64,000 nucleotides of DNA, taken from Anodontia alba (Eukaryota; Mollusca; Bivalvia; Lucinida; Lucinidae). The DNA lies in contig OZ024836.1 in the NCBI GenBank assembly GCA_964016985.1, forward strand, positions 40,792,803 to 40,856,802, in the 5' to 3' direction. Positions 56,768 to 64,000 of this stretch are shown one piece after another. The notes beneath the pieces are model-generated. The model saw nothing but the letters and a program-made list of their open reading frames with translations. It did not search any database and had not been told where the DNA came from. The position numbers and the translations under genes are program-made. Each line of letters begins with the position of its first letter. Position 1 is the first letter of the stretch.

Positions 56768-57082
56768 TACTACCAGTGGCTGGGACCTTCCTAGCCCAAA
56801 TAAAGTGCATTTCATGGCGCTTCTCTCTCTAAATCTGCACCGCAACATCTTGGTAAAATGATAAAATAAACTTTCCGTCAGTAATTGTTTCTTGATCTGT
56901 TGGAAGAATTTCGTAAGGACTCAAAAGGGTGTGTTCGAATCATGCGAATCAAGGTAATTGAGCTATCGGTGTTCGAGGTTTTACTGTATGTCATTCATGA
57001 CTCACAGTTATAAATTCTCATTCCATTGCCAAATGCATAATATCATGAGCTGCAAGGTAAGAAAATGTACTTTCGTAAAAGT
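56768..57082. other. Anonymous DNA
   Basis: Nothing recognised. Confidence 0.4.
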
Positions 57083-57233
57083 GCGCCCAGCGAAGATTCA
57101 GAACAGCTTGCGCATTCGGGCCGATTGATTAGAATGCGCATGTTGGATGCAATTTTTTCATGTGGTTAAAGAAGACTGATCAGATTGCGCGGACGCACAG
57201 ACTGATTTGAGTCATCGTTGGGAGCACATGTCA
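57083..57233. repeat. Hairpin element of the GCGCCCAGCGAAGA family
   Basis: GTGCGCCCAGCGAAGATTCAG on the left faces GATTTGAGTCATCGTTGGGAG on the right. Internal GCGCATTCGG and GATCAGATTGCGC segments recall 32690-32875. Confidence 0.55.
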
Positions 57234-57288
57234 GAAACGTTTTCCCAAGTTGAGGCTCTCATACCTGACATGTTATGATGATAACATT

Positions 57289-57691
57289 AGAATCCCTAAA
57301 TAATCGTGCTCATTACGGGAACTTCATTGATGCGAGGATAACTTCTCAGAGAGTTATAATTTTATCTGGACATGCCCAAGTCTGTCCATCGATTTCTTCT
57401 CTTTATATCTGTCGCGTAGCCTGGTAGAGGTCTTCACTGCGCGGACCAGGCTCAGTTATGACTTGGATCTCTTCTCTTTGTGCATCAGTTATATACATGA
57501 ATACTGCCGAAACCTGCTGAATGTCATTGCTTAATACCAGTACCAAATTTGTCCAGTGCTCATATTATTGTGTACTATTTGACAGATAGCTATACATTCG
57601 TCTGCATGTAATGTAAACGTGAGAATATAATTAATATATATTATGCAGACCCATGTATTACTTTTTTCATGGGTTAAATTTTGTCTTGTAT
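57289..57691 (+). repeat. ~400-bp direct duplication, copy 2
   Basis: Second copy of 53809-54210. It is followed directly by a (TC)n run, while copy 1 is followed by unrelated DNA. Confidence 0.85.
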
Positions 57692-57694
57692 AAA

Positions 57695-57716
57695 TCTCTC
57701 TCTGTCTCTCTCTCTC

Positions 57717-57747
<31 letters not shown>

Positions 57748-57748
57748 T
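57695..57748. repeat. (TC)n microsatellite, interrupted
   Basis: TC units with TCTG and TTTC interruptions. Confidence 0.9.
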
Positions 57749-58414
57749 TATAAACCTCAAACGATAAGATTATGTGAACCATAAAACACGCATCACGGAG
57801 TATTTAACCCTGACTCAGATTAGATTGGTCGGTTACTGCAGGTCTGGATAAAATAACTGTAAGTTGACTGATAGGTATTTGCCCTGTTTTCCTTAGGGGT
57901 CGTTGCAATGTGTGAGCACTGAATGGTGTATTGCATGTATATAATTTACTAAAACATCCTTCAGGTAGACTAAAATAATAAATAAATAAATAAATAAATA
58001 AAAGTCTTACCGCATCAGATAATTAGGCTGATTTACTTGCGTATTTCGATCATGAATGGATATAATACGACGACCAGGCTTTGCATGAAATTTTGCGAAC
58101 TCACCTACTTCACGGTTAGTGAGCATTTGTGTTGTGCCTACCGCATTAATTAAGTTTACTTGCACTTGAAACAGGATGACCGTTACCTCATATCAATGCA
58201 TACCTATCATCGTTAGAAACATCACGAGATCATTTCTTGATTCTTTTCGGTATCTCTTCTCTTCTCTACTCTTACTCTATTCTACAGCGTATACTCCACT
58301 AACTTTGTATTTGTTTTTGAAAACTGAACTGCTTTATTGTGCCCAGTACATGTTTATCATATGTTGTGAAAGACGAGAAACTGGATAATTTCTGTTCTGT
58401 TCTGTTTTATATCT
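57749..58414. other. Anonymous DNA ending in TTCTG repeats
   Basis: A (TAAA)n run lies near 57977-58001 and TTCTG repeats near 58391-58405. The latter resemble the pentanucleotide tail of some LINEs; the upstream open frame (58176-58388, plus) is not recognised. Confidence 0.4.
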
Positions 58415-58428
58415 ACAAATGATACAGA

Positions 58429-58565
58429 TTTCTGGCGAAAGAATGTGCACAATACTGGTTAACCGCTTAGAGGACAAAGCCTGCCCAGTAAACGTGTGGT
58501 TAGATTAACTGACCGCGCTCGACATGACCCCGTTGGATTGACTGTGCCGTAAAACCTCAACACAA
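58429..58565 (+). mobile_element. 5'-truncated SINE copy 2 with 14-bp target-site duplication
   Basis: Matches the body and tail of the SINE at 33694-33996 from TTTCTGGCGAAAG onward. It lacks the tRNA-like head. ACAAATGATACAGA occurs at 58415-58428 and again at 58566-58579, an exact 14-bp duplication. That is the mark of LINE-type target-primed insertion with 5' truncation. Confidence 0.88.
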
Positions 58566-58584
58566 ACAAATGATACAGAAAGCA

Positions 58585-59985
58585 AGAAACCCATGGGCCA
58601 CGATTCGCTCAGCTGAGTAAAAGCAGCTATTGCATATATGCAGATGTCATGCAATATTCCTCTAGTATCGCCACAGCAACCAAGACACAAATTTGACCAT
58701 GCCGTAAAAAGGTTGATCATCATTTGAATAAATTTGGTTGACTTGAATCGTTGGTGTTATACACAAAGATGGAGTCTCAAAATTTTCTTGGTCCTAGAGA
58801 ATATTTTTAAGTGTGTTACCATATATAAACATGGTGGCTATCTTGTTTAAAAGTGGATAACCAATTGAACAAATTGTCAATATCCCTTCGACAGAAGTCC
58901 CCTTGTGAAAAGTGGTGAAAATTGGTCAAGCAGTTTCAGACAAGAAGGCGTTTAAAGATTACACGGTTTTATACATGTATATAGCTGGGGTGGGGGTGCG
59001 AGGGCAGATAATCCCCGGGGGACAAACGTTTGATTGTAACTAAAAAACTGTACAATTTTAATCATACATTGTAAGTTTTAGTCATAAATATTAATATATT
59101 TTAAGAAAATGATTTTTCGACATTTTCCCCATACAAATGTATAGGGACTAAATTTGACCTTGAAGTTAAAAGTTCAAAGGTCATCCTAGGATCATCACAT
59201 GAATAAACTTGGTAGATCTTGAGTCCCCTATGTTATTTAAGATTCAGCCTCAAAGCTTTCTCGATTCTAGAGTAGAATATTTTAAAGCGTTTTTTTTTTT
59301 TATTATATATGGGCATGGCGACCATCTTGTTCAGTGGTACGGAACCATTTGAACAAATTTTCAATACCCCTTCGACAGAAGGTCCCATGTAAAATCTGAT
59401 GAAAATATGTCAAAGTGGTTTAAGATAAAAAAAAAGACATATAAAGATAACATGATATTTATATCAATGGCAGCAGCAGATAGCCCACAGGGGACAAATC
59501 TTTGATTTTAACTAAACCGTTTTACTACTTTAATCATTCTTTTGTAGGTTTCAGCCATTAGTCTTTAAAACATCATGATAAAATGAATTTTCATATGCAT
59601 GGGGATGCAAATTTGACCTTGCCGTAAAAAGGTTAAAGGTCAACCTACAGTCCTGATTTGAACAAACTTGGTAGACCTTGAATCGCCAATGCTCTATACC
59701 AAGATTCAGCTTTCTTGGTTCTGAAAAAGAACATTTTTAAATGTTTTTACCATATATGGGCATGCCGGCCATGTCTATTAACGGACAGTGACCGTTTGTA
59801 CACATTTTCATCCCCCCCGCCCTCCCTTCAACAGAAGGCTGCACATGAAGCTTGAAGAAAATTATCCAGTGGCTTCAGAGGAGAAGTCGTTCAAAGGTGT
59901 GGACGGATGGACGGACGGACGATGGACAGCAAATGTTCACTATAGCTCATCCTTCGGCTCAGGTGAACTAAAACTTTCAAACTAA
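58585..59985. repeat. GCCCATGGGCC element with ~460-bp tandem units
   Basis: Opens AAACCCATGGGCCACG, followed by CGCTCAGCTGAG, and closes near CTTCGGCTCAGGTGAAC. Three internal units begin with AAATTTGACC at about 58689, 59150 and 59609. Each has a CAAATTTTCAATACCCCTTC or similar segment, TTCGACAGAAG, and AGATTMA..CTTTC stretches. Similar opening sequence is at 4458. No protein is encoded. Confidence 0.7.
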
Positions 59986-60346
59986 AATCAAGAAATATAT
60001 CCGAAATTACTGAAGTGAACACTGCATTCATTAAAGATAAAAGCTAAAGGGGTTGTAACAATATGTTGCTCTTAAAGAGACATTTCCAATAACAAGGTAT
60101 GCAAATACAAAACTAGGGACTCAGACAATGAAATTCTAAAAATTTGCTTTTGGAAAAAAAGAACAAACCATAAAATGAAAATCTTTTCTTTTGATATGCA
60201 GAAATATATATAGTTTGCGAGACTGCGTACTTTGCGAGGCTGCGTTCTCTCCACAGAAGCGGCTTAAATGGTATTCGATTTTCAAAGTAAATAGAATGGG
60301 CTATTTGTTTTGGATATTATCGTATTATTGGTTTATTGTATACCTG

Positions 60347-60348
<2 letters not shown>

Positions 60349-60392
<44 letters not shown>
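60349..60392. repeat. (CA)n microsatellite
   Basis: About 21 CA units. Confidence 0.95.
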
Positions 60393-60394
<2 letters not shown>

Positions 60395-60529
60395 AATGGA
60401 ATTGACAGATTTTGTTTTATTCAGCCTTTTTATGAACATTAATGTAACATGTATTATCTTTAGGCTGACTGTTTTTGTTTTTGTTTTTTTTGTTTTGTTT
60501 TATTTTGTTTTTTTGTTCAGTCTGTTCAG

Positions 60530-60652
60530 AGTCTTCGCTGTTCGCCCAATGGGTAGCTAAGGACCCAAGCTTTCTTCATGAGGATAGCAAAGACTCTGAT
60601 CAGCCTGGACGGATGCCCAGGCTGACCTGATTCTTCGCTGAGCGCACATGCA
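60530..60652. repeat. Hairpin element of the GCGCCCAGCGAAGA family
   Basis: GAGTCTTCGCTGTTCGCCC on the left, and a short hairpin GATCAGCCTGGACGG / CCCAGGCTGACC near 60598-60630, then TTCTTCGCTGAGCGCACATG. Confidence 0.55.
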
Positions 60653-61678
60653 ATATTTTAGGTTTTGTCGTGCGCTGATTCAAATGGGTTTGGCGTTAAC
60701 GTGTCGGGCTCAAATATGTTTAGTTTTGTATTGCGGTTTTTCCATACAGAAACACTTTATTGCATAAAGGTGAGAAGAATGAATATATTCTAAAACGAAT
60801 GACCCGTGAGAGCAATGAACATCCTCAGAAAAAGCTGAGGCGTCAAATTAGCTAAAATAGCTAGTTTCGGCCAGCAAAGCTTCTTGTATGTTTTCAAACA
60901 TCCCACTATAGACTCCACGATCACAAAGACCAGAATATAAACTACACTAAAATAAGGTACGGGGAAACGTTTTACAGCCGCCACACGACACCAGCCGCGT
61001 TTTTGGTAAATTTAAATTTCAAACCATTCAGTACAGTTAGGCTTATAAGTAGTATATACTACTCTTGTACATGCATTAGCTACGATAGTGTCCATATGAT
61101 CGCGCATGTACTCTTGTTACAGAAAGTGAGACCCAAATGACTGAGTCAGTACGAAATAATATCATTTCTTATTACAGGTGTTGTGAATGTCTCCCTGACC
61201 AAGTTTGCTTAAATATAAAAGTAAATATATCAAGGAAACGCCACAGTTCCGACGCGTAGCCTTCCCGATGCACCAAAAAAAGGGGAAACAAGAAATTAAA
61301 TATGAAATTATATGACTACACAAACACAACTGATGAAACATCCGACGCAAAAACTATTGCAGAATTAAAATACTGCTGGCAGATATTTATGTCGTGAATT
61401 CATTGCCACCAAACACAAGTTTAAACCCAAAATATCATCTGTCCATTGACTCCAGGAATCTCTGACAAAAGTTAAAAAGGCACAATGTTTTAATTTCATG
61501 TGACAAGCGGAATGTTTTACTTCATTCAAATTAAATCCATATTAAGATTCAAAGACGACTAAAAGTGCACTGTTCGAAAACAAAGAAAAACGCAACAATT
61601 GATGTTAAAATTGCATGTATACCGAAAATAAACGAAATTTGTGACAGTTTAACGCAAACGGGGTGGTAACAATCATTA

Positions 61679-61770
61679 TATGAACAGAACAGAACAGAAC
61701 ATATCTTTATTGAGAACTCCAAAGGCCTATAAAGCCTATCAGGACATAACATTTAACAGTGTGATGGCGA
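61679..61770 (-). mobile_element. Possible LINE 3' end with (TGTTC)n tail
   Basis: On the minus strand a CAATAAAG poly-A-signal-like motif (about 61703-61711) precedes three to four TTCTG units (61682-61700). Some CR1/RTE-type LINEs end in short tandem units rather than poly-A. No coding part is recognised upstream. Confidence 0.3.
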
Positions 61771-62170
61771 ATATACACAACGACATTTTACATACACAAA
61801 CTGTAGTAAGGCTCAGTTCTAGTTAAAATGTATAGATCCAAATGGTTTGAAAAAATAAATTAACCAAATTAATAATTATCCAGAAAGGACAAGCCAAAGT
61901 GATCGGGGCTAGTTCGTACCTACTAAGGCTCACCTGTCTGGGTAACTTTTCTCAGCTGTAGAATAGAAATGTGTGTTGTAGTATCCATCATACTATCTAT
62001 CCTTCGAACAAAGTATTTGCACACACTAAAAAGACTAAACATAGGAAATAGTAACATACGGAGAAGGTGTATACAGTTAAATGCATATACGTATATCAGC
62101 TATACTTCTAATGAATATTTTCAGCACTTGCTAACACAAAGCATAATCAAATACTACTTATTATGGCAAA
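61771..62170. other. Anonymous DNA
   Basis: The 77-codon plus-strand frame at 61969-62202 runs into the mariner TIR and is not supported. Confidence 0.4.
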
Positions 62171-62172
62171 TA

Positions 62173-63506
62173 CGAGGGTCGTGCAAACAGTTCTGTCACT
62201 AATAGGCTTCCTTGGCTTTATCCCAGGTGTATTTTAAAATGCTTCACTGCACTTGAATGGTGTGTTGAATAACTAACGATACCCGTTCATTTTGTGCAAA
62301 TTGCTTTCCAACTAACCGAGTTATTTTAAATTGAAATAGATGCAGTCATATACTCTCTCCAATTTACTTGTTACATTGGAACATGGACCAGAAATTCGTA
62401 GCTATATTAAATGCCGCATTGGGCTTAATATAGATTCAAAGTAGGTATTTAATGAATTGTGTGGTATATATGGACCTCAGACCTTTTCAGTTCGCACAGT
62501 TTTTAGGTGGGTTAAAGCTTTTAAAGCTGGGAAGTTTTCTGTTGAAATTGATACCCGTCCTGGAAGGCCTAAAACCTCTGTTACCAAGGCTAACATCGCT
62601 GCTGTAAAGATTGGGGTCGAACAGGATGCGCGATGTCTGTCAAAGATATAGCTAGTTGAACATGCATATCAGAAGGCAGTGTGCAAAAAATTTTGAAAAA
62701 GCGTTTGGACCTGAGAAAGGTTTGCGCTAGGTGGGTACCTCATTTGCTCACTGAGGAGCAAAAGACACAACGCCTTAAATGTGCCCGGGAACTTTTGAAA
62801 ACATACAAAGGCTGTACTAGTCGGGTTATTTCTAACTTGCTAACAGGTGATGAAACCTGGGTGCACATGTTTGAGCCATAAAGAAGGGCTGATAATAAGC
62901 AATGGAAGCGAAAAGATCAAAAACGCCCATGTATTGCCAAGAAAACCTTAAGTTCGAAAAAAGATGTTGTACGCAGTTTTCTTTAATTCAAGTGGGCCAG
63001 TCGTTCAAGTGCCTGGTCCATCTTGTCATACAGTCACTGGCCGATTCTACAAGAATTCTGTACTGAAGAAAGTGAAAGAGTTTTACGATAAGAAACGACC
63101 AAGCAAAGGATGGTCAGGAGTCCACCTTTTACATGACAACGCCTCCTCTCATAAGTGTGAGGTTGTAAAGTCTTTTTTGGCTTCTGAACAGGTTAAAGTT
63201 TTAAATCATCCACCTTATTCACCTGACCTGAGTCCTTGTGCCTTCTTTGTATTTCCAAGGCTTAAGAAAATGCTTTCTGGAAATAAGTATACGTCTAGAA
63301 GTTCTCTTGGCAGCGCTATTTATCAGTGTTTCCAACAGATGCTAAAAAGAAGACTATTTATCTGCTTTTCGCGACTGGGTAAAAAGGTTACAAAAATGTG
63401 TTTCAGTAAAGGGGGAATACTTGAAGGTTTGTAATAAAATATGTTTGATAAAACGTAGCACTGAAGTAATCCGAACCCAGTGACAAAACTTTTTGCAGGA
63501 CCCTCG
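62173..63506 (+). mobile_element. Mariner element, near full length, inactive
   Basis: The left TIR (62173-62200, CGAGGGTCGTGCAAACAG..) and right TIR (63479-63506) match at about 25 of 28 positions, and both are flanked by TA (62171-62172, 63507-63508). Length 1334 bp is normal for mariner. The interior holds a broken mariner transposase. A short fragment of the same family lies at 28213-28385. Confidence 0.92.
62383..63434 (+). pseudogene. Mariner transposase, broken, third catalytic Asp replaced
   Basis: Probable start MDQKF at 62383. A frameshift follows, then a TAG at 62442-62444. CGIYGPQTFSVRTVFRWVKA is a helix-turn-helix region; RPGRPKTS follows. More breaks occur: a frameshift near 62645 and TGA near 62656, then TAA at 62879-62881 and a frameshift near 62965. 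Catalytic sites: LLTGDETWVH has the first Asp (codon 62849-62851), LLHDNASSHK the second (63135-63137). After 34 residues SPC is followed by Ala (GCC, 63240-63242) where mariner has Asp. A terminal frameshift precedes ..YLEGL-like sequence. Confidence 0.9.
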
Positions 63507-63508
63507 TA

Positions 63509-64000
63509 CTATTTCCAAAATGTTGATAATAACCATCCAGGTAGCCAAAGTGATAGGGCAATCCCTACCTACCATATTCCTTCCCCTCTCCACCCCCCCC
63601 CCCCATCCCTCCCCATAAATATAAAACTTACATTGTAAAACAAAAAATGATATTCGTCTTCTGGTATTTGACATAAAGAATATTTTCTATCCGATAATGG
63701 TACCCTATTTGTTTTTTTTCATCTATCCACTTCAACCTCAAGCCGATGAGATGACATCCTAAGTTTACTTAAAGCGTGGCACAATTTAAAGACACTAATT
63801 TGTTCCAAATATGGTTGGAACTGAAATATAGCAATAGATATATAAAATTAAGCTCGAGAAGAATTTTCTAATCTACTTACCCAATTTTGAATAAAATTGT
63901 CATTTATCTTTGTTTTAGTAATGACATAAACGCACGATAATTTCCCACCCCCTGAACTAACCACACTTCGTAAAACCCCAATGGTATTAACAGATATCGG
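63509..64000. other. Anonymous DNA, window end
   Basis: C-rich tract near 63593-63605; nothing else recognised. Confidence 0.45.

Larger units (their letters stand above)
59986..61678. other. Anonymous DNA with (CA)n and one hairpin
   Basis: Nothing gene-like is recognised. The (CA)n is at 60349-60392 and the hairpin at 60530-60652. Confidence 0.45.

Overview
This window looks like intergenic, repeat-rich DNA from an invertebrate animal, most likely a marine mollusc such as a bivalve. That is an inference from the AT-rich composition, the tRNA-headed SINEs, the decayed jockey/CR1-type LINE, the mariner and Tc1 relics, very many palindromic MITEs, long satellites, and the lack of any dense gene layout. 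I see no convincing intact host gene. One short open stretch (about 18302-18488) behaves like a possible terminal exon, at low confidence.

Layout. 1-5.9 kb is mostly anonymous AT-rich DNA. It holds a palindromic MITE (1551-1829) and a ~185-bp tandem array (about 2386-3298), into which a TTAA-flanked piggyBac-like MITE has inserted. 5.98-9.17 kb is a minus-strand non-LTR retrotransposon with endonuclease, reverse transcriptase and C-terminal parts, broken by stops and frameshifts. 11.67-17.04 kb is almost all tandem repeat: a 440-bp array of GATATC-centred palindromes, a ~3.9-kb satellite of ~121-bp units, then a ~130-bp array containing a MITE. 18.5 kb carries a tRNA-derived SINE with a (TAA)n tail. 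20.50-21.97 kb is a 1.46-kb foldback with ~0.6-kb arms. 24.27-28.21 kb is a ~4-kb satellite of 41-bp units whose orientation flips at about 27560. 28.2-36 kb holds microsatellites, hairpin elements and a second tRNA-headed SINE. 36-50 kb is mostly anonymous DNA with a second TTAA element, four copies of the main palindromic MITE, a pogo-like inverted-repeat element and related palindromes. 50.25-50.84 kb is a 42-bp minisatellite. 51.1-57.7 kb holds a TIR element present twice in opposite orientation, a degenerate Tc1-like transposon with 26-bp TIRs, another MITE, a SINE and a ~400-bp duplication. 58.4-60 kb has a truncated SINE with a perfect target-site duplication and a ~460-bp tandem repeat element. 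62.17-63.51 kb is a nearly full-length but dead mariner with intact TIRs and TA flanks.

How the parts relate. Nothing here forms a gene pathway; the content is a record of successive transposition and tandem amplification. The most interesting structure is a family of at least seven ~280-bp elements with a near-perfect ~97-bp palindromic core. Matched variants on both arms of individual copies indicate that the arms are homogenised. The same core motif appears in two palindromes outside that family. A second hairpin family appears to have seeded the 42-bp minisatellite.
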